A stretch of DNA of 7,824 bases, from positions 1-7,824 of the forward strand of contig JAKBQS010000043.1 in assembly GCA_021835105.1 (NCBI GenBank). The letters are read 5' to 3'. The stretch is from Microcaldota archaeon (GTDB taxonomy: Archaea > Micrarchaeota > Micrarchaeia > Micrarchaeales > CABMGC01). Both the position numbers and the translations under genes were made by a program. How positions within the stretch are numbered: the stretch's first letter is position 1; each line of letters starts with the position of its first letter. The notes under the pieces were generated by a model, which did not search any database, had not been told where the DNA came from, and saw only the letters and a program-made list of their open reading frames with translations. Below, piece after piece: positions 1-5,572 of the stretch.

Positions 1-22
1 CCAGTTCAATATGTGATGGAAC

Positions 23-111
23 GGGTCCGTAGCTCAGCTTGGATAGAGCGGCAGCCTTCTAAGCTGATGGTCGCGGGTTCAAATAAAATGTTGAAAATCC
101 CGCCGGGCCCG
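23..111 (+). tRNA. tRNA-Arg (anticodon UCU) with a T-loop intron
   Basis: The cloverleaf can be folded by eye. The acceptor stem is GGGTCCG (23-29) with CGGGCCC (104-110), with one U-G wobble, and the discriminator base is G111. The D stem is GCTC (32-35) with GAGC (46-49), and the D loop contains GG (41-42). The anticodon stem is 51-55 with 63-67 around loop CTTCTAA, placing anticodon TCT at 58-60; its outermost pair is a G-A mismatch. The T stem is GCGGG (73-77) with CCCGC (99-103). The T-loop reads TTCAAAT only after removal of 14 bases at 84-97. CCA is not encoded. The tRNA reads AGA/AGG, the main arginine codons of the neighbouring genes. The mature length is 75 nt. Identity is confident; the intron boundaries are discussed separately. 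Confidence 0.93.
84..97 (+). other. 14-nt tRNA intron at position 59/60 (T-loop)
   Basis: The gene can form a bulge-helix-bulge: TTCA (78-81) pairs with TGAA (92-95), and each side is followed by a 3-nt bulge AAT (82-84 and 96-98). Cutting both bulges as AA|T removes 14 nt and restores a normal 7-base T-loop (TTCAAAT) between T stems GCGGG and CCCGC. This is the cut position used by archaeal tRNA splicing endonucleases. No inner helix is left, only a 7-nt loop, so the motif is the reduced form. Because of the A-rich sequence the ends could shift by one base and give the same product. Confidence 0.85.
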
Positions 112-119
112 ATCGTCAA

Positions 120-124
120 GGTGA
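120..124 (+). promoter_or_regulatory. Probable ribosome binding site upstream of an AUA codon (UPF0147 gene)
   Basis: GGTGA matches the archaeal anti-Shine-Dalgarno sequence and lies 4 nt before an in-frame ATA at 129. The same GGTGA plus 4-nt spacing precedes the TTG start of the S12 gene in this window. No similar site lies in front of the GTG at 168. This favours translation starting at 129, although AUA is a very unusual start codon. Confidence 0.45.
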
Positions 125-167
125 TTCAATAAAAAACAACAAGGAATTCGATGAAACGATAAGCAAG

Positions 168-398
168 GTGAAGCAGCAGATTGACCTTCTGGTAAATGAC
201 AATAGTGTCCCAAGGAACGTAAAGAATGCGCTTGACGAAGCAAAGAAGGCGCTTGACCAGGAGAAAGACGCTTATTCTACCAGATCATCTTCGGCGACAT
301 ACAAGATAGATGAGATAAGCAATGACATAAATCTGCCACCTTACGCGAGGACAATTATCTGGAACATACTCAGCATGCTTGAGTCGATAAAAGAGTAA
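168..398 (+). CDS. UPF0147 family protein
   Basis: This is a small, mostly helical, charged archaeal protein of unknown function. It is recognised by the UPF0147 (PF03685) pattern: a VPRN segment near the N terminus, an alanine/lysine-rich helix, then DEISND followed by LPPYARTIIWNI and a short acidic helix. From the GTG at 168 it has 76 residues, short for a family I recall as about 85-95 residues. The frame stays open upstream, and from ATA 129, behind a GGTGA site, it would have 89 residues beginning MKNNKEFDETISKV. That length and N-terminal helix fit the family better, so the GTG start is probably too late. The only upstream ATG, at 151, is in another frame and meets a stop at once. DP1 follows after 19 nt, suggesting a shared transcript. 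No function should be inferred beyond the family. Confidence 0.85.
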   Translation: MKQQIDLLVNDNSVPRNVKNALDEAKKALDQEKDAYSTRSSSATYKIDEISNDINLPPYARTIIWNILSMLESIKE

Positions 399-417
399 TC
401 TCCTAGACGCTGGTTCG

Positions 418-1944
418 ATGAGCGAAACTAGGGAATCTGTGCTTACCGAAATCGCAAGGAGACTAAGCGGAATGGTGATAGTCAGCGCAGACATACGCGA
501 GGAGGACGTCGCAGGCGCAGACATAGAGTCCCTCGTAGGCCACATACTCGATTTTTATAAGGAATCGCAGAAACCAAATGTGCTTGGAAAGGACGCTCTC
601 GCAGAGATAAAACTCTCCATCCAGCAGCAGCTCCCAAAACAGGTTGAAGTAACATCGGCTCCAGGCTACAAACCATATTCGATGGATTACAAATCCTCTT
701 ACAGCATAAGGAAGACAAGGCACATGCCTACAGGCGCAACAGTAGCCGACTTTGCCGAGCACTTCAATGACAGGCTGGCGAAGATGGAGCGCATAATATC
801 CGAAGGCCACGCAGGATCGATGTCCAACAGGGTAAAAAAAATAGAGAATGTAAAGCAGTATGCTGATGGAAGAGAAGTGACTATAGTAGGGATGGTGTAC
901 AGCGTCTCTACAACAAAGAACGGAAACAAGATGATAACAATAGAGGACGAGACTGGATACGCGAAAGTCATAGTAAGCAATTACAATACCGGGAAGCAGG
1001 AGAGGCCAGGCGGCCTCGCGGAAGAAGCGGAACGCATAGCCCCAGATGAGGTTATAGGGATAAGCGGGAAGGTCTCAGGGCCTTTCATCATAGCCAAATC
1101 GATAATATGGCCGGATGTGCCAGTGCGCACCAGGCCCGTAACCAAGGACGACCTTGCTATAGCATTCCTCTCGGACATACACGTGGGCAGCAAGCTCTTC
1201 CTAGAGAAGCAGTTCAGGAGATTCCTGGAGTGGATCAACGGGAATATAGATTACAGGAAAGAGCTCGCTTCGAAGATAAAGTACATCGTAGTAAGTGGAG
1301 ATGTCGTAGATGGGATAGGCGTATATCCCAATCAGGACAAGGAGCTTGCAATACTTGACATATACAAGCAATACGATCTTCTTTTCGAGCTTTTGTCTGA
1401 GATACCAGAATATGTAGAGGTATTTGTCCTTCCCGGGAACCACGACGCAGTACAGCGCGCGGAGCCACAGCCAAGCCTGCCCTCCGAGTTCACGTCGAAG
1501 ATAAAGGGCAGCAACATACACCTCCTGCCAAACCCGGGCTATGTGCGCATAGAGAACCTGAATGTGCTTGCCTATCATGGCACGTCCCTCGATTCGGTAA
1601 TACAGGCGGTCAAGGGCTGCAGTTACGCTGAGCCTGCGCGTGCTATGGAAGAGGTATTAAGGGCTAGGCACCTCTCTCCCATATATGGCGGAAATCCGAT
1701 AGTTCCGACAAAAGAAGACAATCTGGTAATGGACGAGGTGCCTGATATATTGCACATGGGGCATCTTCACAAAAATGGCTATTCAGAATATCACGGTACG
1801 CTCATAGTAAACAGCGGCACATGGCAGGCAAGGACATCCTTCCAGGCCCGGATGGGCCACATACCTACCCCTGCATTACTCCCAATATATGAGACTCTAA
1901 CGCGCAATCTTGTTGCGATAGACTTCAACGAAGCCCTGGCCTAG
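418..1944 (+). CDS. polB: DNA polymerase D (Pol II) small subunit DP1, 3'-5' exonuclease
   Basis: DP1 is the proofreading subunit of the archaeal replicative polymerase PolD and pairs with the large catalytic subunit DP2, which is not in this window. The 508 residues show an N-terminal helical region, a basic linker, an OB fold at about 150-235, and a calcineurin/Mre11-like phosphoesterase at about 245-500. The metal-binding motifs are complete: LSDIH (D253, H255), SGDVVD (D295, D298), GNHD (340-343), YHG (H387), GHLH (448-451) and NSGTWQ (465-470). The enzyme is therefore predicted to be an active Mre11-type nuclease, unlike the inactivated eukaryotic B subunits. The length is within the family range, somewhat shorter than the Pyrococcus protein. 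The ATG at 418 has no clear ribosome binding site and lies 19 nt after the UPF0147 stop, so coupled translation is plausible. The stop is 6 bases from the stop of a convergent gene. Confidence 0.96.
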   Translation: MSETRESVLTEIARRLSGMVIVSADIREEDVAGADIESLVGHILDFYKESQKPNVLGKDALAEIKLSIQQQLPKQVEVTSAPGYKPYSMDYKSSYSIRKTRHMPTGATVADFAEHFNDRLAKMERIISEGHAGSMSNRVKKIENVKQYADGREVTIVGMVYSVSTTKNGNKMITIEDETGYAKVIVSNYNTGKQERPGGLAEEAERIAPDEVIGISGKVSGPFIIAKSIIWPDVPVRTRPVTKDDLAIAFLSDIHVGSKLFLEKQFRRFLEWINGNIDYRKELASKIKYIVVSGDVVDGIGVYPNQDKELAILDIYKQYDLLFELLSEIPEYVEVFVLPGNHDAVQRAEPQPSLPSEFTSKIKGSNIHLLPNPGYVRIENLNVLAYHGTSLDSVIQAVKGCSYAEPARAMEEVLRARHLSPIYGGNPIVPTKEDNLVMDEVPDILHMGHLHKNGYSEYHGTLIVNSGTWQARTSFQARMGHIPTPALLPIYETLTRNLVAIDFNEALA

Positions 1945-1950
1945 CTCTTC

Positions 1951-2637
1951 TTACGCAATCCAGTTCTTTATTATGGTCCTTAGTATCTGGTATCCGTCAC
2001 TGAAAGTCCTAAGTTTTCCTGTACCATACGCCCTCTTCTTCTCAACGCTTGGCACTTCTATAACTCTGAGGCCCTCTCTCTTCGCCTTTATGTTTATCTC
2101 GGTTTCTATCCCGAATCCAGGCTCCTTAAGATCTAGCCTGGAAAGCGCCTTCCTGCTGAAGCCCCTATAGCCGTAGCACATGTCTGTGTAATTCGCGCGG
2201 AACGCGAAGTTTACCAAATGCACAAAAAACTTGTTGCCCAGTATCCTGAGCCATGATATATCCTCTGACCTTCCCCCTTCCATAAACCTTGATCCCATGC
2301 ATACATCGTATCCTATCTTTATGCTCTCTATTATGAGCAGCAGCTCCTTTGCTTCATGCGAAAGATCAGCGTCCATGGAGATTACTATGCTGCCTCTAGC
2401 AGCCTTGAGGCCTTTTATAAGCGCAGAACCCTTGCCTATGCTATCCGTCATGATTCTCGCGCCGTGGGCCTTTGCCACTTTAACAGTATTATCATCAGAA
2501 TTCCCGTCAACCACAATTATCTCGTTTCCACGTCTTCCGATGGATCTCCATACATCATCTATTACCCTTCCAATGTTCTTCTCTTCATTAAGGGTCGGTA
2601 TAACAACGGAAACTTTGGTATGCGGGTTCGTGCGCAT
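1951..2637 (-). CDS. Family 2 glycosyltransferase, dolichol-phosphate hexose synthase-like
   Basis: This is a predicted GT-A fold enzyme of 228 residues that transfers a sugar from a nucleotide-sugar, probably to polyprenyl (dolichol) phosphate, for N-glycan or surface-glycan synthesis. Visible motifs are VSVVIPTLNEEKNI at the start (strand 1 and nucleotide binding), VVDGNSDD (42-49), an IGKGSAL segment (67-73), the metal-binding DAD (D89, D91), MGSRF (114-118), and the acceptor-side motif GFGIETE (174-180). It ends about 30 residues after VPSVEKKRAYGTGKL. No transmembrane helix or GtrA-like domain is present, so it is the short soluble DPM1/DpgS-like type. The acceptor and sugar cannot be read from the sequence. 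A TATA box about 24-31 nt before the ATG and the lack of a ribosome binding site suggest a leaderless transcript. It is divergent from the radical SAM gene and convergent with DP1. Confidence 0.9.
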   Translation of the reverse strand: MRTNPHTKVSVVIPTLNEEKNIGRVIDDVWRSIGRRGNEIIVVDGNSDDNTVKVAKAHGARIMTDSIGKGSALIKGLKAARGSIVISMDADLSHEAKELLLIIESIKIGYDVCMGSRFMEGGRSEDISWLRILGNKFFVHLVNFAFRANYTDMCYGYRGFSRKALSRLDLKEPGFGIETEINIKAKREGLRVIEVPSVEKKRAYGTGKLRTFSDGYQILRTIIKNWIA

Positions 2638-2652
2638 GAGTATAGGATAACA

Positions 2653-2668
2653 TTTTATATTATATATA
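2653..2668 (-). promoter_or_regulatory. TATA box for the glycosyltransferase gene
   Basis: Read on the minus strand this is TATATATAATATAAAA. Its TATATATA part lies about 24-31 nt upstream of the ATG at 2637, so transcription would begin at or next to the start codon. No ribosome binding site is visible in the intervening bases, consistent with leaderless translation. The call rests on composition and spacing only. Confidence 0.6.
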
Positions 2669-2719
2669 CATTCTGCATCCTGCTACATACGCTGCCGTAA
2701 ATTCACACGGATAGGGATG

Positions 2720-2728
2720 TTTATATAT
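2720..2728 (+). promoter_or_regulatory. TATA box for the radical SAM gene
   Basis: TTTATATAT is an archaeal TATA element. With the usual 25-27 nt to the start site, transcription would begin near 2750, giving a 5' leader of about 15 nt before the ATG at 2767. The leader (CCAGAAGGCAATTTCC) has no good ribosome binding site. Confidence 0.6.
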
Positions 2729-2766
2729 CAGAAAATAATCCTAATACAAACCAGAAGGCAATTTCC

Positions 2767-3828
2767 ATGAGCAGATTGAATTTCCTGAGCCTTGCTTATA
2801 CTGCAGGAGTGTCTAACTTCGCAAAGCTTGGGCGCCCTTACAAGCTTAATTTCAGCATAACCTACAAATGCCAGTCCAGATGCCTTACGTGCAATATATG
2901 GCAGATGAAACCATCAAACGAGCTTACAATCGACGAGATAGGGACATTCGCACGCACAAACAACTTCTTCAAGTGGATAGAGCTTACCGGAGGGGAGCCA
3001 TTTCTCAGAAGCGACATAGTGGAGATAGCAAGGGCATTCCACAAAAACTCCAAAGGCCTTTACCTCCTTACCATGCCAACCAACTCGCTCTGCAATACCG
3101 ATTCGGTAATCTCTAAGATAGAGGAGATGCTCGATCTTGGGATACCGAAGATGTCCATAACCGTAAGCCTCGACGGCTACCGCGAGCTTCACGACAAGAT
3201 AAGAGGGGTAAAAGGCAATTACGACAGGGCCATAGAGATGTTCAAGAGGATATCCGAGATAAGAAAGCGAAGGAGGAATCTCTATGCAGTATTCGGATAC
3301 ACCATGACCAATTACAACCTTGGGGAGTTCAGCAAGACATATTCAGAGGTAAAGAAAGAGATCCCTTCAATAAGCTATAACGATTTTCACCTCAACCTAG
3401 GCCAGGTATCAGAGATATACTACTCAAATTCTGGCATGTCGCTACGCCCTCCTAAGGAACGTGCAGCCGAAGAGATAAGAAATGCCCTTGCTAAGAGGAC
3501 AAGAAAGATGAGCGCGATAGATATCATAGAGAGAAGTTTCCTGAAAAACCTGCACGAATATGTCGTCTCAGGAAAGCAGCCAATGAAGAGCAGGAGCCTT
3601 GACGCATCGCTCTTCATGGATAGCTACGGCAACATATACCCTTCAATAATGTGGGGCAGGAAGATAGGCAACATAAGGGAAACTGGCTACAATCTCATGG
3701 ACCTATGGCACACGAAAGAAGCCGAAGAAGTGCGCAAGGACATATCAGAAGGCCGCGAACCGAGCAGCTGGACTGCATGCGAAGCTTACCAGACCATAGC
3801 CGGAAACATGCGCAAAGCCTTCCTGTAA
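2767..3828 (+). CDS. Radical SAM protein with a degenerate SPASM-like C terminus
   Basis: This is a 353-residue radical SAM enzyme of unknown substrate. The 4Fe-4S/SAM cluster motif CxxxCxxC is C35-C39-C42 followed by NIW. The SAM-binding GGEP is at 75-78 after a WIELT strand, and SLDG (134-137) with HDKIRG follows, as in MoaA/PqqE-like enzymes. The C-terminal part (about 275-345) has the layout of a SPASM/twitch tail: DSYGNIYPS, then GNIRETG, LMDLW, and WTACEAYQ. It keeps only one cysteine there (C338), so a full auxiliary iron-sulfur cluster is unlikely. Residues 240-280 are strongly basic. No signal peptide or membrane segment is evident. The gene has its own TATA box and ends in a hairpin plus T-run, so it is probably transcribed alone. 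It is divergent from a glycosyltransferase, but a shared pathway cannot be shown. The ATG at 2767 is the first in frame after the promoter. Confidence 0.9.
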   Translation: MSRLNFLSLAYTAGVSNFAKLGRPYKLNFSITYKCQSRCLTCNIWQMKPSNELTIDEIGTFARTNNFFKWIELTGGEPFLRSDIVEIARAFHKNSKGLYLLTMPTNSLCNTDSVISKIEEMLDLGIPKMSITVSLDGYRELHDKIRGVKGNYDRAIEMFKRISEIRKRRRNLYAVFGYTMTNYNLGEFSKTYSEVKKEIPSISYNDFHLNLGQVSEIYYSNSGMSLRPPKERAAEEIRNALAKRTRKMSAIDIIERSFLKNLHEYVVSGKQPMKSRSLDASLFMDSYGNIYPSIMWGRKIGNIRETGYNLMDLWHTKEAEEVRKDISEGREPSSWTACEAYQTIAGNMRKAFL

Positions 3829-3845
3829 CGTAAGGGCGGCTTTTT
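3814..3845 (+). terminator. Hairpin plus T-run ending the radical SAM gene
   Basis: AAAGCC (3814-3819) can pair with GGCTTT (3838-3843), and the downstream arm runs into five T residues (3841-3845). The loop contains the TAA stop codon at 3826-3828. Archaeal termination relies mainly on the T-run; whether the stem contributes is unknown. Confidence 0.45.
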
Positions 3846-3990
3846 GGCTGTCAGTGCGCGACAATCCGGATAGTCGGTTAGGTAAGAGATTCCCATTCTC
3901 AATCTACATTAACAGGCGCCCAGGTATCTGTATATGGCATAAAAACATATCAATATTTAAATACCTTTCGCAAGAATATGTTAATGACAT

Positions 3991-3998
3991 TTTATATT
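3991..3998 (+). promoter_or_regulatory. TATA box for the L30e-S12-S7-EF-2 operon
   Basis: TTTATATT lies 33-40 nt before the L30e ATG at 4031, predicting a start site near 4020 and a leader of about 10 nt. A second TATA-like element, TATTTAAATA at about 3954-3963, could serve as an alternative promoter with a longer leader. The rest of the gap 3829-4030 is AT-rich at its 3' end and shows no convincing gene. Confidence 0.5.
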
Positions 3999-4030
3999 CT
4001 TCAGAATTCATCTTCTGTTCGTGGATTTCT

Positions 4031-4330
4031 ATGCCAGATTTTAACAACGATATAAGGCTTGCCGTAAATACGGGCGAAGTTAGCATCGGCCACAGAGATG
4101 TTATCCGCTCCATAAGCTCCTCGAAGGCACAGGTAGTGGTTGTTGCGGCAAAGGCAAGGAAGGAACTCGTAAATGATATATACCACATGGTTAACATTGC
4201 GAACGTGAAACTGATAAAATTTGACGGCAACTCGCTGGATCTTGGCACCCTTTGCGGCAAACCGTATCCGGTGAGCAGCATAGCAGTAATAAGTCCAGGA
4301 AACTCAGGAATATTGAAGGAAGAGTATTAA
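4031..4330 (+). CDS. rpl30e: Large ribosomal subunit protein L30e (eL30)
   Basis: This is a 99-residue protein of the L7Ae/L30e/S12e fold, a 60S-type ribosomal protein that contacts kink-turn RNA. Evidence is the N-terminal helix followed by NTGEVSIGHRDVIRSI, the AQVVVVAAKAR strand, a VNDIYHMVNIANVKLIKFDG segment, and the diagnostic DLGTLCGKPYPVSSIAVISPG at 70-90. The ATG at 4031 was chosen because it gives the family length. The open frame continues upstream to 3854, but those 59 extra residues cover the promoter TATA elements and have no family counterpart. It is the first gene of the translation operon; S12 begins 11 nt after its stop. In many archaea L30e follows the RNA polymerase subunit genes and precedes nusA; here both are missing. 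Confidence 0.93.
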   Translation: MPDFNNDIRLAVNTGEVSIGHRDVIRSISSSKAQVVVVAAKARKELVNDIYHMVNIANVKLIKFDGNSLDLGTLCGKPYPVSSIAVISPGNSGILKEEY

Positions 4331-4332
4331 TT

Positions 4333-4337
4333 GGTGA
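4333..4337 (+). promoter_or_regulatory. Ribosome binding site that sets the S12 start
   Basis: GGTGA lies 4 nt before TTG 4342, directly after the L30e stop codon. It selects TTG 4342 over the much earlier TTG at 4252, which lies inside the L30e gene and has no such site. Confidence 0.7.
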
Positions 4338-4341
4338 AGAA

Positions 4342-4770
4342 TTGCCCAAAGGTGAATTTGCAGCTAAAGAACTTGTGAGGAAGAGAAAGAAGCACAGGAT
4401 GCTAAACAAGTGGTGGAAGAGGAAGCATTTTCACCTCAAGCAAAAATACGACCCCGTAGGCACCGTGCCGATGGCTAAAGCTCTCGTGCTGCAGAAATTC
4501 GTGCTTCAGCAGAAGCAGCCCCACAGCGGTCTAATAAAGTGCGTTAGGGTTCAACTTATCAAGAATGGCAAGGTAGTCGGGGCATATGTGCCTTATGACG
4601 GAACAATAAACTTTATAGAAGAGCACGATGAAGTAACGATACAGGGCCTTGGAGGTTCGCAGAGAGGCCAGATGGGCAGCATACCTGGCTTGAAATATAG
4701 GGTTATAGCAGTGAACGGGGCCGATGTATTCGAGGTAGTAAAAGGCAGGAAGGAAAAGCCTAAGAGATGA
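4342..4770 (+). CDS. rps12: Small ribosomal subunit protein S12 (uS12, archaeal/S23e type)
   Basis: uS12 lines the decoding centre and monitors codon-anticodon pairing. The 142-residue reading uses the TTG at 4342 behind a GGTGA site and gives MPKGEFAAKELVRKRKKHR, matching the usual archaeal N terminus and length. Other family features are KYDPVGTVPMAKALVL, CVRVQLIKNGKVV (67-79), FIEEHDEV (91-98), GGSQRGQMGSIPGLKY, and the basic tail VKGRKEKPKR. The normally near-invariant loop PNSAxRK reads PHSGLIK here (60-66), and the usual PGDGA reads PYDGT (84-88). The frame is open as far back as 4252 inside L30e, but that extension is not supported. The stop codon overlaps the ATG at 4767 in an ATGA arrangement, so S7 is translationally coupled. 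The family is certain; the start is likely. Confidence 0.94.
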   Translation: MPKGEFAAKELVRKRKKHRMLNKWWKRKHFHLKQKYDPVGTVPMAKALVLQKFVLQQKQPHSGLIKCVRVQLIKNGKVVGAYVPYDGTINFIEEHDEVTIQGLGGSQRGQMGSIPGLKYRVIAVNGADVFEVVKGRKEKPKR

Positions 4771-4772
4771 TC
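4766..4772 (+). promoter_or_regulatory. Ribosome binding site for S7
   Basis: GATGATC differs by one base from the archaeal consensus GGTGATC and lies 3 nt before the ATG at 4776. It includes the in-frame ATG at 4767 and the S12 stop codon, and so favours 4776 as the S7 start. Confidence 0.45.
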
Positions 4773-4775
4773 ATA

Positions 4776-5549
4776 ATGGCTGAGACTGAGACAAGTGTGA
4801 AGGATTCTGCAGATAATGCAACCGAGCAGGCTGCTGAAAAGCGCCAGACAGAGAAGCAGGCTCAGAGGCGCAGGAAGCGCGCCGAGCAGCCTCAGAAAGC
4901 TGGAGAAGCAGAGACGCCATCAGCAAGGAGCACCCACCGCACATCAAGGCAGCTTATCTTCGGAAAGTATGATTCATCTGAAGTCAAGGTAGAAGATCAG
5001 AGCCTCGCTGAATATGTCTCATTTGGCTACAGGTCATATCCAAACATTTTCGGCAGGCGCCAGGATAGGGCGTACTACAATGCACATATAACAATAGTTG
5101 AGAGACTAGCTAACAAGCTTATGAGAGGCGGAACAGGCAAAAAGGTAGGCGGCAAGATAATAAGGACAAAAGGCAGGCTGCAAGGCAAGAAGATAAAGGT
5201 AATGCACGTCCTGGAAGAGTCTTTCGATATAATAAACAAGCAGACAGGAAACAACCCTCTACAGGTCCTTGTAGATGCACTCCAGAACTCCGCTCCTATT
5301 GAGGATACTACGAGGGTACGATACGGCGGAATATCATATAATGTTGCAGTTGGCATAAGCTCAAGGAGAAGGCTAGATGTCGCGCTCAGGAACATGGCTC
5401 TCGCAGCTCTTATAAACGCATTCAAGAACAAGAGGAAACTCTCCGAGTCTCTTGCCAACGAGCTTATACTTGCTTCTACAAAGAGCCCTGACAGCTATGC
5501 AATAAAGAAGAAGGTCGATGTAGAGAGAATCGCCAAGAGGGCGCGCTGA
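4776..5549 (+). CDS. rps7: Small ribosomal subunit protein S7 (uS7) with long N-terminal extension
   Basis: uS7 binds the 3' major domain of 16S rRNA and helps assemble the head of the small subunit near the E site. The family core begins around LIFGKYDSSEVKVEDQSLAEY and continues with FGRRQDRAY, IVERLANKLMRGG, MHVLEESFDIINKQTGNNP, LVDALQNSAPIEDTTRVRYG, then SSRRRLDVALRNMAL, AFKNKRKLSESLANE and a basic C terminus ending AKRAR. From ATG 4776 the protein has 257 residues; from the in-frame ATG at 4767, which overlaps the S12 stop, it has 260. Archaeal S7 proteins are usually about 190-220 residues. The excess is an N-terminal stretch of about 57 residues rich in Ala, Glu, Gln, Lys and Arg, probably disordered or helical. 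EF-2 begins 23 nt downstream in the same operon. Confidence 0.95.
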   Translation: MAETETSVKDSADNATEQAAEKRQTEKQAQRRRKRAEQPQKAGEAETPSARSTHRTSRQLIFGKYDSSEVKVEDQSLAEYVSFGYRSYPNIFGRRQDRAYYNAHITIVERLANKLMRGGTGKKVGGKIIRTKGRLQGKKIKVMHVLEESFDIINKQTGNNPLQVLVDALQNSAPIEDTTRVRYGGISYNVAVGISSRRRLDVALRNMALAALINAFKNKRKLSESLANELILASTKSPDSYAIKKKVDVERIAKRAR

Positions 5550-5572
5550 GCTGGGATCAAACGGGTATTCTG

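Noticed and set aside
13..67. C/D box-like pair (GTGATGG and CTGA) around the tRNA 5' half
   Set aside because: The D-like box is part of the tRNA anticodon arm, and the C-like box departs from the consensus. No internal C'/D' pair is visible.
1201..1578. Long open frames on the minus strand inside DP1
   Set aside because: They are shadows of the DP1 gene, without protein family features, ribosome binding sites or promoters. The same holds for the antisense frames inside S7 and EF-2.
1945..1950. A bidirectional terminator between the convergent DP1 and glycosyltransferase genes
   Set aside because: Only six bases separate the stops and there is no T-run or clear hairpin.
3854..4030. A 59-residue N-terminal extension of L30e, or a separate small protein
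   Set aside because: L30e proteins are about 100 residues, the stretch has no family similarity I can see, and it contains the TATA elements of the operon promoter.
4252..4341. A longer S12 starting at TTG 4252
   Set aside because: It would lie inside the L30e gene, lacks a ribosome binding site and adds 30 residues not found in archaeal S12. GGTGA before TTG 4342 explains the start.
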